Assembly: GCA_023333565.1 (NCBI GenBank)
Contig: JAJKFH010003504.1
Coordinates: forward strand, 4,240,005 to 4,304,004
Direction of reading: 5' to 3'
Length of the DNA: 64,000 nucleotides
Source: Puffinus mauretanicus
Taxonomy: Eukaryota > Chordata > Aves > Procellariiformes > Procellariidae
The notes beneath the pieces were generated by a model that did not search any database, was not told the DNA's origin, and worked only from the letters and a program-made list of their open reading frames with translations. Of this stretch, positions 1-11,690 are shown piece after piece (position 1 is the first letter of the stretch; every line of letters starts with the position of its first letter). A program made the translations under genes and the position numbers.

Positions 1-1977
1 GTGCATTCATCAGACATTTGCAGGGCAGCAGGGGCTTACCACGCTGCCAAGATTGCATTTAGCTTGTAGAGCTTCCCCAAACCCTCCTTGCCCCTGAGAT
101 AGCCCATGTTGGCAGAACTGCTCCCAACTTTCTCTTAAGGAGTTTGCATCCTCAGTCCAAGTTAGTCTTAAAACACGATTATGTCATGGGAGCAACAAGT
201 CAAGTGCAGACAAATCCTTAGGGTGAGTTCACCTGCCCAAAAAACAGACCTCAGATACAAGCAATGCTCTTAAGGCTCCATCTGTACTTGACAGGGAACC
301 AGATGCTTGGAAAGGAAAGGTGTCTGAAGTGGATGGGATTCATCTTCCTTGAGATTGCTTTTCTCTCTCCTTTGACCAGGACAATCTTGACACAACTGGT
401 TTAAGCCAGGCATATAAGGGAAGAAATGAATTCCACCTTCAGTGCAGTCCTTAAGCCATTTACCAGCTTAGATCCTCTGAGCTGCTCCACTAGAGCTGGT
501 TTTGGCAGAAAGAAGCATCTCTGCTGTCCGAGGAGCCTGGACAAGCAGCATCCATGTCCTGGCCGACCCCTCTACACCAGATGCCTGCTAATGAGCATCA
601 CAACCACCAAACTAAGCACTGACACCACAGGGGTGATCCTCACTGCTTTCCTCCCTACTGCTCTGTCCCACTTGCACACCGATGTGCTGAACATTAACCC
701 GGTCTTTATCTTTTAAGATATTTACACCTCTTGTCCTTCACCTGCTTAGGCTGGAAGGTCTTCTGGTCAAGAACCATCACTTGCCATAGGTTTGTACAGC
801 TCCTCACGCAGCAGGGTGGCAGCCTGCTGACATGATCACGGCTTTTAAAATCTGTCCTAAATTTAGGAACACACCACCTGATTTTCTTTTCAAAAAAACC
901 CTGCACTGAAATACAGGTGAAAACACCTAGGGTTGAAAATCTGCACGAGTCCACTGTTTCCATCCCAGCACAAGCTTAAAAATGGATCTCAATGTCACAT
1001 CCAGCTGCTGTCACACTGCTGCCGCTCTCCCATTTGCTCACTACTAGATTTGATGAAGGCAACAGGGGGAAAAACTTTGTTTTTCAATTTGATGCACCTG
1101 GATTTAATGTAGGCAGAATAATTCCAGGAACAGCTCAGGGATCCTAGACACCTTGACATTAGAGACTCAGATAACCATACTCTTCTCTTGCCTCTTGAGC
1201 ACCACAGTAGTTCTAGCGAAATCTCTAATAATGAACGAAGCGGCGCCAGCCAACATCTCTGGGTGCTGGAACCCAACCATGGATCCCATTAAAGCATGAG
1301 ATTGGTCCCTGGTGTGTTTTGACCCAGGCAAAATAGTTCTCTGCCAAGTGATGCTCAGGCTCAGTTTGCGAGTTAGCAAGGGACAAAGACAGTTTCCCAG
1401 CAGCAGTTTGGTTGCAACCACCCTATTTTGGAGGGTGAAAGAGTTAATGCGGACATTGCCCTTCTCACTTCAATCTGTTGACCAAAGCATCAGTATTGTG
1501 ACCACCTCAACTTCTCCCAAATCTGTAACTCAGCAGAAGTGGAAGATGAGTCTTCGTTGTGCAGAACTGCACAAGTCCAGAAGCCTGCTCTCCTCCACCG
1601 GCCATCTCAGGAGCTCACAGGAGAAGACCTTCACTGAGCACATCCCAGTGGGAATACAACAGTTTTCGGTTTACCAGAAATGCCCTAAGTGGAGGTTGCA
1701 CTGAAGTGCTGCTTTGCACCTCCTCAACCCCAACCAGGCACAATCTCAGTGTCTCCTAAGCAAGGACAGTTTTGCATTTTCTCCCTTAGAGTAGGTTCGC
1801 TGTTACGATCCTGAGGGTAATTATGGAGAGGGGCACAAAGATCGTTAGACCCAGCATTGCCTGAGCCATGCCAGGCAGCCCAATGCTTCCCCACATGCCC
1901 ACAGCCCTTCCAGCAGTGAGAAACTTCAGCTATGGTACCGCCACACAAGTTTACACTGAAAACCATCAGGTTCCTAC
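1..1977 (-). other. RAB30: RAB30 intron 3 (part), no feature recognised
   Basis: Sequence downstream (in the gene's direction) of the residue 32-59 exon. It runs off the left edge of the window. I see no RAB30 exon, no CR1 and no simple repeat of note. Short ORFs on both strands show no recognisable protein. Confidence 0.8.
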
Positions 1978-2061
1978 CTTTACTTTTTCACCGTTTATCT
2001 CCACAGTTTTAATCATAAAGTCAACCCCAATTGTGGCTCCTTGACCCGGTGGGAAAAGCCC
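1978..2061 (-). CDS. RAB30: RAB30 second coding exon (residues 32-59)
   Basis: This 84-nt exon begins and ends in phase 0. It encodes GLFPPGQGATIGVDF, then MIKTVEINGEKVK. It carries the switch I / effector region: Thr41, which contacts the Mg-bound nucleotide in Rabs, and the RabF1 motif IGVDF at residues 42-46. The acceptor is TTTCTTTCAG ending at 2062, and the donor is AAG|GTAGGAA with the last exon base at 1978. It joins in frame to the exon at 3537-3637 across a 1475-bp intron. The next RAB30 segment, which should start LQIWDTAGQE (switch II, catalytic Gln), was looked for between 1 and 1977 on the minus strand and not found. The gene therefore continues beyond the left edge. Confidence 0.96.
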
Positions 2062-3536
2062 CTGAAAGAAAACAGAGTTTCGTTAAGTAAATTTCTGTGG
2101 CTCTCTCTGGGTGCCAATCCTCACCCTTTTCCATCCCCCAAACTACTTCTCCCTTGTCCCCTTCCCCAGACACTTATTTCCATCACATTTAGAGAGGAAA
2201 ACGTGACATTTCCCCAGTACAAAGGTTACCATAATTCAACCCCACAATGTTTTCGCTGCCTACACCTCCCTAGCTGTGTAGCAAGTGGTTGACTTGAGAG
2301 GTGGGAAAACAGGAGAAGAAAAGGAGGATGCATATAGGGAAAAAAAGAGAGGAAAAGCCCTTCTGCTTCTGTGCAGTTGGAAGAGGCAGGGGAAGGGTAG
2401 ATGGAGACCCTCTGTCCCACTTCCCAATGCCCTGAAAGAGGTGGGAGCGCCTGCGTGGGATGAGATGCATTTGCTCCTGCAACCTCACACCTTCCCTCTC
2501 CCCTCCACCACACACCATGGCATGGAAAGGCATTTCTGGCAGCTCCCAGCACGGGGGTCACATGCCCGCACAGCATTTCGGGAGAGAAGCACGGTGCCAG
2601 CCACTACCGGTGCCACAGCAATGGCAAGGGCCAGCATGATGCTGGTGGTATTTGATCGCAGCACCATCGGAAAGGAGCTACAGCAAACCAAAAAAACATA
2701 AACAGAGATTTTTGATTTCTGGTGTCTACGTCTACAAAGTCATGTCGATTTGGGGGAACATCCATCCCCTGTAGCAGCTGCGCTGCCAAAGGACGAACAG
2801 CAGAAGTAGCCACAGATTTTTGCAGTTAACCCTTTGGGGTTGACTAGCTTTATTGCCACCGGCTGTCACATGCGGTTGGAGAGTGTTTAACATCACCATG
2901 GCTTTAAAACTAAAATTAACAGTGCAGGGGGAAATTGCTGACAATGCCAGGTGGAGAGTGCAACAAAAAACCCACAACTTATATTTTATAGCACATCATG
3001 CAAAACCTTCTCTTGCCCTGGATCACAGAAGCCTGGTTCCTTCCCTGTTATTCCGCCACAAAAAAGATTTGGTGTTTAACAGACGACACTGGACTGAGAG
3101 CCCAGGACCCAGATTATTTAATTATCTACTAATGACAAATAACAGGGAGAGCTTTGTGCAGCGGCAGGAGAGACAGGGAGGAGAAGGCACATGGGAGCAC
3201 ACCAGGAGGTATGCTGGTCCTTATAACCAGTCTAGAGAACCTCAAATCAGGAGGAGTTTTCCCTGTGGCTTTCAGAGAGGACTTTCCATCTTCAGAGAGG
3301 GATGAGCTCTTGCCAACGCAAGATCCCCAACAGGGCTAAGTACAGCACTAGACAGAGATGTGCTGCTTCTGCCAGTACATAGCTATAGGTGATGCACGCA
3401 CCAAGAGTGCGGACAACAAATTACTTCGGAGCTGCAATGCCAGCAAAGCCCTTGGTGCACAGCCACGGGCTCCACGCTCCCATCCCAGTGCTGTCCTGAC
3501 CCCAACATCCCACATCCAAGATGTGGCCGACCTTAC
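2062..3536 (-). other. RAB30: RAB30 intron 2
   Basis: A 1475-bp intron between the two recognised coding exons, bounded by GTAAGG at its 5' end (3536) and TTTCTTTCAG at its 3' end (2062). It holds a purine-rich stretch around 2295-2400 and nothing else I can name. Confidence 0.93.
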
Positions 3537-3637
3537 CTGAGTGAAGCGACGGACTAAGCAGGTCTTCCCCACACCGGCGTTGCCAATTAAAACAATTTTG
3601 AAGAGGAAATCATAATCTTCCATACTCATTTACGCAG
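3537..3637 (-). CDS. RAB30: RAB30 first coding exon (residues 1-31), partial gene
   Basis: This exon encodes the N-terminus of RAB30, a Rab-family small GTPase of the Golgi that cycles between GDP and GTP states in membrane traffic. Read on the minus strand, translation starts at 3629 and gives [16 protein letters not shown] followed by the P-loop GNAGVGKT (residues 16-23), then TCLVRRFTQ. This matches vertebrate RAB30 residue for residue as far as I can recall it. The acceptor is TTGCAG at 3643-3638, and the donor is CAG|GTAAGG with the last exon base at 3537. Eight bases of 5' UTR (3630-3637) precede the ATG, so nearly all of the leader must come from upstream exons. The coding part is 93 nt, phase 0. 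The first ATG is in a poor context (T at -3), whereas the third codon is an ATG in a strong one (A at -3, G at +4). Confidence 0.97.
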
Positions 3638-3642
3638 CTGCA

Positions 3643-3660
3643 AGAGAGAGAGAGAGAGAG
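3643..3660. repeat. (AG)9 microsatellite forming the polypyrimidine tract of the first coding exon
   Basis: Nine AG units on plus read as (CT)9 on minus, followed directly by TGCAG and the exon. The microsatellite is therefore the polypyrimidine tract of the acceptor for the start-codon exon of RAB30. Confidence 0.9.
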
Positions 3661-4226
3661 CATGACACAACGTGAACCAAGGCAGTGGGGAAATGCCCTT
3701 TTATTTCTGCTGAACTTTATTCCTGCACATATTCAGAACAAAGGTCTCCTGGCACGTACATGGCTCCCCAGATAAGGGAGAAGAGCTCTTCCCACTCTGA
3801 GCTGGGGCATCCACGTAGTCCAACATCACTCCTGCTGAGAAACCTCAGCCACATTTTTGGCTTTCACACCATCTCACCTGGCTGCCCATGCTGGTTTTCA
3901 GCTTTCGGAGCAAGGCTCCCCAAACCTGAGCCACCATTTCTTAAGATTTCCCCAAATGTTTGGTTTGTTTTTAACTGTGTCAGCTCCAAAGGACAGTGTG
4001 GACTTTGCCACCTTGTCCAAGGGGAATGCATAGTTTATTTCTGTTAGGGCAATACCCAGAAACCCCCCAGGAGCTCCTCCAGGCGGGTGCTGGGTACGCA
4101 CGGAGCAGGGCTGGGGGGGCACGTGGGGGCAGAACAGACAGGGAAATTAAAAGAATTTTAAAATAAAAGCAGCGGCGTTTGCCTTAAAGACAGAATGAGC
4201 TCATTTGCTAAAATTGAGGTGGGGAG

Positions 4227-5965
4227 TCATAGAATCATAGAATAGAAACATACAATCGTTTAGGTTGGAAAAGACTTAAGATCATCAAGTCCACCCATTA
4301 ACCTAGCAGTGCCAAGTCCACCACTACACCATGTCCCTAAGCGCCTCATCTACACGTCTTTTAAATACTTCCAGGGATGGCGACTCAACCACTTCTTCGG
4401 GCAGCCTGTTCCAATGCTTGACAACCCTTTTGGTGAAGAAGTTTTTCCTAATGTCCAATCTAAACCTCCCCTGGCACAACTTGAGGCCATTTCCTCTTCT
4501 CCTATCTCTTGTTACTTGGGAGAAGAGACCAACACCCACCTCACTACACCCTCCTTTCAGGCAGTTGTAGAGCGTGATGAGGTCTCCCCTCAGCCTCCTC
4601 TTCTCCAGGCTAAACAACCCCAGTTCCCTCAGCCGCTCCTCATCAGACTTGTGCTCCAGACCCTTCACCAGCTTCGTTGCCCTCCTCTGGACACGCTCCA
4701 GCACCTCCATGTCCTTCTTGTAGTGAGGGGCCCAAAACTGAACACAGCATTCGAGGTGCGGCCTCACCAGTGCTGAGTACAGGGGCACGATCACCTCCCT
4801 GCTCCTGCTGGCCACACTATTTCTGATACAGGCCAGGATGCCGTTGGCCTTTTTGGCCACCTGGGCACACTGCCGGCTCATGTTCAGCCGGCTGTCAACC
4901 AGCACCCCCAGGTCCTTTTCCTCTGGGCAGCTTTCCAGCCACTCTTCCCCAAGCCTGTAGCATTGCATGGGGTTGTTGTGACCTAACTTCAGGATCCAGC
5001 ACTTGGCCTTGTTGAACCTCATACAGTTGGCCTCAGCCCATCGATCCAGCCTGTCCAGGTCCCCCTGCAGAGCCTTCCTAGCCTACATGCCTGTAGTTCC
5101 CCAGATCCTTCTTCTGGCCCTTCTTGTAGATGGGCGTCACATTTGCTAACTTCCAGTCAACCAGGACCTCCCCGGTTAGCCAGGACTGCTGATGAATGAT
5201 GGAAAGTGGCTTGGTGAGCACTTCTGCCAGCTCCCTCAGTACCCTTGCGAGGATCCCATCCGGCCCCATAGACTTGCGTGTGTCTAAGTGGTGTAGCAGG
5301 TCGCTAACCATTTCCCCTTGGATTATGGGGGCTTCATTCTGCTCCCTGTCCCTGTCTTCCAGCTCAGGGGGCTGGGTACCCAGAGAACAACTTACTATTA
5401 AAGACTGAGGCAAAGACGGCATTAAGCACCTCAGCCTTTTCCTCATCCTTTGTCACTATGTTTCCCCCCGCATCCAATAAAGGATGGAGATTCTCCTTAG
5501 CCCTCCTTTTGTTGCTAATGTATTTATAGAAAAATTTTTTACTGTATTCTATGGCAGCAGCCAGATTAAGTTCTAGTTGGGCTTTGGCCCTTCTAGTTTT
5601 CTCCCTGCATAACCTCACGACATCCTCATAGTCCTCCTGAGTTACCTGCCCCTTCTTCCAAAGGTCATAAACTCTCCTTTTTTTCCTGAGTTCCAGCCAA
5701 AGCTCTCTGTTCAGCCAGGCCGGTCGTCTTCCACGCCAGCTTGTCTTTTGGCACATAGGGACAGCCTGCCCCTGTGCCTTTAATATTTCCTTCTTGAAGA
5801 ATGTCCAGCCTTCCTGGACTCCTGTGCCCTTCAGGACTGCCTCCCAAGGGGCTCTGTCAACCAGGCTCCTAAACAGGCCAAGGTCTGCCCTCGGGAAGTC
5901 CAATGTAGCAGTTCTGCTGACCCCCTCCTTAATTCTCCAAGAACCGAAAATTCTATCAGGTAACA
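4227..5965 (-). mobile_element. CR1 LINE copy 1, 5'-truncated and internally deleted
   Basis: The 3' end lies at 4227, with the TCATAGAATCATAGAAT repeats characteristic of CR1 read in reverse. On minus, from 5' to 3', the element encodes: the segment between endonuclease and RT, about 5960-5364 (RIFGSWRIKEGVSRTATLDF and on, with LFRSLVDRAPW and SKKFFYKYISNKRR); the start of the RT domain, 5446-5078 (KSMGPDGI, LTKPLSIIHQQSWLTGE, LANVTPIYKKG, GNYR); then, after a junction near 5085, the C-terminal part, 5022-4324 ([56 protein letters not shown]). The RT palm with the FADD catalytic motif is missing. There are frame breaks as well, so the copy is dead. It lies in the same orientation as RAB30. 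Confidence 0.93.
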
Positions 5966-8403
5966 GTTTGGCTGAAGTACATTAAGAGAGGATTTTAAAA
6001 AAGAAGAAATAATAGACTATTATGAATATTCCTGCTAAGATGATTTTCTTTAGTTTTGTGAGGATACCTTGCTTGGCATAAAGCTCAAATGAGAAGTGAA
6101 CACAGAGGAACCAGGGGGGGTACCCAGCACGCATCCCCCCCACCAAGTCCAACCTCCTTGGCAGGATGCAGAGACTGATGTTTCAGCAATGTCACAGGAG
6201 ATGGGCAGGGTTGCCTACAGGGGGAAGACCTACAGGGCTTCCTTAGGCCACCCAAAATATGGGAAAGACTGAACAGATAAATGTAGTTTGCTGTGGCTGA
6301 GCAAGGCATGAAGAAGGAGTATCCACACCTCCATCTCCAGTGCACCCAAGGGTGCCGCCAACACCGTGACCAGAGAAGGGGTCTGTAGCCTTGAAGAAAA
6401 GCAACAACAGGCCGAAGAGATTCAGTTGGAAATTTTAGGCAGACAGAAAACCCCACAGACAAGGGAGCAGAAGGGCAGTGTCCAAACCCAGCTGTGTCCA
6501 GGACGATCCAGGTATTACATGTAGGGGCAAAGACCTCTCCAGGGTAATGGCATAAGAGACGTCAGTAGAGAGACAGATTTAAAAGCCATCAGTTGAGATA
6601 CCAGGTAAGACAATACCTGAGCATCGGTACCTAATCCACCAGTACCTATAGGTTATGCACTGGATGAGGAGATAGAGCCAAAGATGGGAAGCATAGGTGG
6701 GGATAAAAATAGTTTAAAAAAAAAGTATTAGGAAATTGCTATCCTCAGTAAAGCCCCAGACTGCTTAGAGGGTTTTTACAGAGCTGACAGAGGGAGCAAA
6801 TGCAGCACGGGTGAAAACAAGCTTCTCGCGCGCAGCCCAAAGGCAGAGTGCCCTCTCCCACTGCCTCCAAAGGTCCTTCCTTGGGAGGGTTCACTGCCAC
6901 CCTGCTGTGGCTGCACACCAGAAGGCCCCAGCTGCAGACCCCGGTCCCACCACACAGCTGTGACAGGCTTATAGTCAAACAGCCAGAGAGTACAAGATAC
7001 AACTGAGTCGGTCTGGGTCTGCCTGGCAGGGCACACCGAAACAGCTCTCCAAGCTCCGCCGAGAGCCTGGAGGCAAAAAAAGGTGGAAGACTGACTCAGC
7101 TGCTTCACATCTATGTGATCCTTGGCCTTTCCAGCAGCCTAAAAAAAGGGGTAACCACACCAATTAGTGACTAATGATCTGCATCACATCAGCAGATGGT
7201 TAGCAGGGAGACGGCTGAGTCACTACACAGACATGTGGCTTCGCCTGGGCCAGTGACACGGCGCGGCACTTGCCCTGCTGCTGCTTTGCTGAGCTGGAGC
7301 TACGGTCCCCTGCAAAGTGCCACCAAACAGCAGCAGCTGGAGCTGTCCTGAGGATGCTTTAACCTCGCCTTGCTCTGACATGCAAGACCTTGCAGCTCCC
7401 TCCTATCTCTTAATACAGTGAAAGAGTGGGATCTTAAAGAGCAGCCTCAAAAAATGCCCTTTTTTATTTTCTGGAGTTGTTATTTTGCATAATCGTTTCG
7501 TATCTCCATGCCTGGCTTTCCCCAGAGTGAGACTGGATAACAGCAGCAGCGTTAAGAACATGTTGACAGTGCTCTTACAATGAAGGCTAAATTTTAATAT
7601 ACGGTTTCAAGCTTTCACACTAGCCAACGTGAAGAAAAACATGATCATCCACTGAAAGCTATTTCAAGACTAATGAGACTTACTCAGCACTGGATAATTA
7701 TCCCTGGGATGCTTCAAATCCCGGAGGGCACTGCTCCCCCCTGGAGGGATTTCAGTTCTATTACTTGTACTCTAAACAATCCAACGTTCAAATTTATCTT
7801 CTCAGGAAGCTTAAAAATAAACTTCCTCTGCAGATCTTTGAGCTCAGAAATGCTAAATGGCTCAGACATACCCTAGAGTTACGTCTGATCCCCTTCATTA
7901 GGCTCCAAGAATAATCATATGTGATAATGACCCAAAACGGGAACAAGAAGATGAGCCAAGGCCATAAAACAAACAACGCAGTGATGAGATTAAATGCCAG
8001 AACTGAAGAGACACAAAAACTGGGGGCACAGGAGGGGAGAAAGCAATGGACTGAGCAGCAAGGAAGAGAGAGAAGTAACTTGGGAGGTGGAGTGGGCAGG
8101 TGAGGTTGACCATCACTGTCCTATCATTCCTCTGTTCACCAAAATTGGTATTTCTCCCTCCGAGGGCACACACACTAACCTATCACGGTGTCAGCGCTGA
8201 ACACAAAAACATTGCATCAGTTACCCTTACGAAATCAGCTCCTTCTGCAAGCCGAGCCTTTCAGCCAAGTGACCTTTGCTGCTGACTCAGGCTCACGCAA
8301 CCCTCCCTCTCCCCAGGGAAGATGTGTCTCAACCTCTGCCCCGCTTGCCACCGTCGGGGAATGCACATCTCAGCAATACATCACACTTTGAATTATATGC
8401 CTT

Positions 8404-8427
8404 AAAAAAAAAAAAAAAAGAAAAGAA
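8404..8427. repeat. A-rich tract
   Basis: An uninterrupted run of about 16 A, continuing as AAAGAAAA. No retroposed gene is recognised upstream. About 50 bp further on lies a G/T-rich stretch ending in a T-run (8480-8491). Confidence 0.85.
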
Positions 8428-10626
8428 AATGCAGAGTGCAACATTGCTTGGTTGGTTTTGGTTTTGGTGTGTGTTTGGTTCTTTTTTTTTTCCTTTGTTT
8501 TCTTGTGTTTGCAGGCGCAGGGCTCTGCCTTGCATCACTGCAGTGGTTGAAGCCATTAGGGCCGCAGCTGCCTGTCCCACCCTTTGGCAGAGACAAGACC
8601 CTGCAGCAAGGGCAGGGGACGGGATGCCTGTCCATGCCTCAGCCACCTCTCACCACGTTTGTTTAAATCACAAATAGGGCTGGCTACAGCACAGAGACGT
8701 GCCCTATCATGAGATGAACAGGAGCAGAGCCTGAGGCTGGCAGCAGGGCAGAAAATTGGGTTTCACAGCCGTTTTTCCCAGAGGCAGTTTATCCAGCTCA
8801 CACTCCATCCAGCCCTCACCGCTCATGACCCCCTGGGGCTGTTCCACCTGAGGCTGATCCAGCCTCACAGGGGATCACTTTTGCAGGGTTTTATTTAATT
8901 TGGGTCGCTGCTCAGCTCCACTCCATCACGCAACCCCACGCATGGTCACTGCAGGCAGGAACGAGGAGCCAAGAGGGGTGAATCAAAGCGTGGCGACCAC
9001 CCAGAGAAGTGGTCCATCTGCAGGAATGCAGCCAAAGGATAGCAGGACACAGGTCAGGCTTCGCTGGTTTTCTTTACTTGGGCAAGACAGTGCAATAAGT
9101 GCTCTTAGTATTTTTCAATTATTAATTCCAATTCAACCAAAAGATTGGTGAAATCCACCCAAAATAAAAGCACAAGGACCAGAGGTTTTCACCCCTCCTT
9201 CCCCCCATGCAAGCTTATACAAGCAAGCTCCAGCTCCCATGGAGACACCCGAAAAAGGAGGCGCAGAAGCCATGGGCTGCCTTCCCCATACAGCAAGCAC
9301 TGCTGCAAAGGCAGACATGCACCAGTCCTTCCCGCTTCTCCCAGTATCTTGGTTACTAGAAACTCTCCCATAGTGCGGTCAGCAGGACTTGGTCCTCTGT
9401 TTCACCCTGCCATGGGCTCTTCGCTGCCTGTAGATGTTGAACAGCAGCACAGATGATGGAGGAGAAGGACACACTCCCTCCTGCTTCTCCTGTTCACCAC
9501 AAGCGACGAGGCAAGGCGTTTATCTGCAATAGATACATGCTTCGGGGAATAAGATATCCAGGTGTGTTTTAGTTTATTCCCCTACATGATGTCCTCTCCC
9601 TGCATTTGCTCCATTCACCAATTAGTTCTCCCTGATCCACTTTGGTTTACTTGACAGCGTTTATCATCATCTGAACCAATTATTTTATCTTCTTTATGCA
9701 GTCTTTTCTCACCCATTACTTTGGATGGGCACAGGGGGTTCCTCCTCATCTCTGACCTGCTCTGACCGTGCCGTGCTCAGCCTCTTTGGGTACCAACTAA
9801 GTGGCAGAAACACAAGGCAAAGGTTCAAATAGTATCTGGGAGACATGAATGACTTAGGAGTGATCAAGTTCTCCTTCAGATGGATGAAACCACAATTCTG
9901 CCTGTCCCGCATCAGCTTTTACACTAGGACCAGCCTTTGCACAAAACAACCAGCAAGTATGAGTGAGGTTTTTAGCTAATAAAGAAATCTCTGGCAATTC
10001 TCTCTCAATTCCTTTGCTCAAGGAAGATTTTCCACCTCTAGGCATGATGAGAGCAGGCTCGACGATGATGATTTTGCGCCAGTTGTTTTGGCTCACGGAG
10101 CCAAAAGTAGAGTGGGAGACTTCAAAAGAGCAAGACTTTCTCGGTTGACCACAAGGTGTGCCCACCTCTGCCTGTTTTTTACCCTCCCTGAAGATCACAA
10201 GATAACACATGCTCAGGAAACATGATGGTCAGCCTTCGTCTGAAGTCAAAAACCTTTCATGTCTAAAAGAATGTTTTGACGCCTTTATTTTAGAAAAACA
10301 AACAAGAAATAACCTCTTGTTTATAAACCTCCATGGTATCTCAGTCCTCTTCTGAGTTAGAGGCGCAGGAATGGTGGAGCAGCAGTTCACATCTCTGCAG
10401 GGCCAAGCGACAACTGGAGCAGGGAGTGCGTGGCACATCATGGCATCATCTTCTCTTCCTCACCAGTCTCACTCATGGGTTTTCATGGGAAATGAAAGAA
10501 GCATCAGAAGGCTTCGTGGGCATGTCCTGCTTACGAGCCATGGTTAGGGGACCACTGTCCCCAAACCAGAACAGGTCAAATCAGAGTGGGCTTAGTGCAC
10601 CCAGGTGATGCAGACACATGCATGGC

Positions 10627-11690
10627 TATAGAATTATAGAATCAGAATCATTTAGGTCGGAAAAGACCTTTAAGATCATCGAGTCCAACCATTAACCTAG
10701 CGCTGCCAAGCTCACCACTAAACCATGCCCCTAAGCACCACATCTACACATCTTTTAAATACCTCCATGGATGCGGACTCCACCACTTCCCTGGCCAGCC
10801 TGTTCCAATGCTTGACAACCCTTTCGGGGAAGACATTTTTCCTAATGTCCAATCTAAACCTCCCTTGGTGCAACTTGAGGCCATTTCCTCTTGCCCTATT
10901 GCTTGTTACTTGGGAGAAGAGACCAATACCCACCATCAAGTAGTTGTAGAGCACGATGAGGTCTCCCCTCAGCCTCCTCTTCTCCAGGCTAAACAACCCC
11001 AGTTCCCTCAGCCGCTCCTCATCAGACTTGTGCTCCAGGCCCTCCACCAGCTTCGTTGCCCTTCTCTGGACACGCTCCAGCACCTCCATGTCCTTCTTGT
11101 AGTGAGGGGCCCAAAACTGAACACAGTATTCGAGGTGCGGCCTCACCAGGGCCGAGTACAGGGGCACGATCACCTCCCTGCTCCTGCTGGCCACACTATT
11201 TCTGATACAGGCCAGGATGTCATTGGCCTTCTTGGCCACCTGGGCACACTGCCAGCTCATGTCCAGCCGGCTGTCAACCAGCACCCCCAGGTCCTTTTCC
11301 TCTGGGCAGCCTTCCAGCCACTCTTCCCCAAGCCTGTAGCGTTGCCTGGGGTTGTTGTGACCCAAGTGCAGGACCCGGCACTTGACCTTGTTGAACCTCA
11401 TACAGTTGGCCTCAGCCCATCAATCCAGCCTGTCCAGGTCCCTCTGCAGAGCCTTCCTACCCTCCAGCAGATCAACACTCCCACCCAGCTTGGTGTCGTC
11501 TGCAAACTTACTGAGGGAGCACTCGATCCCCTCGTCCAGATCGTTGATAAAGATATTGAACAACACCGGCCCCAGTACTGAGCCCTGGGGAACACCGCTC
11601 GTGACCGGCCGCCAACTGGATTTAACTCCGTTCACCACAACTCTTTGGGCCCGGCCATGCAGCCAGATTTTTTATCCAGTGAAGAGGTGG
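10627..11690 (-). mobile_element. CR1 LINE copy 2, 5'-truncated, RT palm to 3' end
   Basis: The 3' end near 10627 carries ATAGAATTATAGAATCA repeats. On minus, 11638-11420 encodes RT motifs ([39 protein letters not shown] with the catalytic FADD). A TGA at 11422-11420 replaces the CGA (Arg) seen at the same place in copy 1, then the frame stays open to 10718 (MRFNKVKC through the C-terminus). Upstream of 11640 there is a frame slip near WIKN, and similarity fades by about 11690. It lacks the endonuclease and most of the RT fingers. Same orientation as RAB30. Confidence 0.93.

Noticed and set aside
1..1977. Search for the next RAB30 exon (LQIWDTAGQE onward)
   Set aside because: No minus-strand sequence encoding switch II or the later NKID and SAK motifs was found, so the exon lies outside the window rather than being lost.
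4309..4776. 155-codon plus-strand ORF
   Set aside because: Antisense of CR1 copy 1.
10808..11581. 257-codon plus-strand ORF
   Set aside because: It is the antisense shadow of CR1 copy 2; the minus strand encodes the true CR1 ORF2 sequence.
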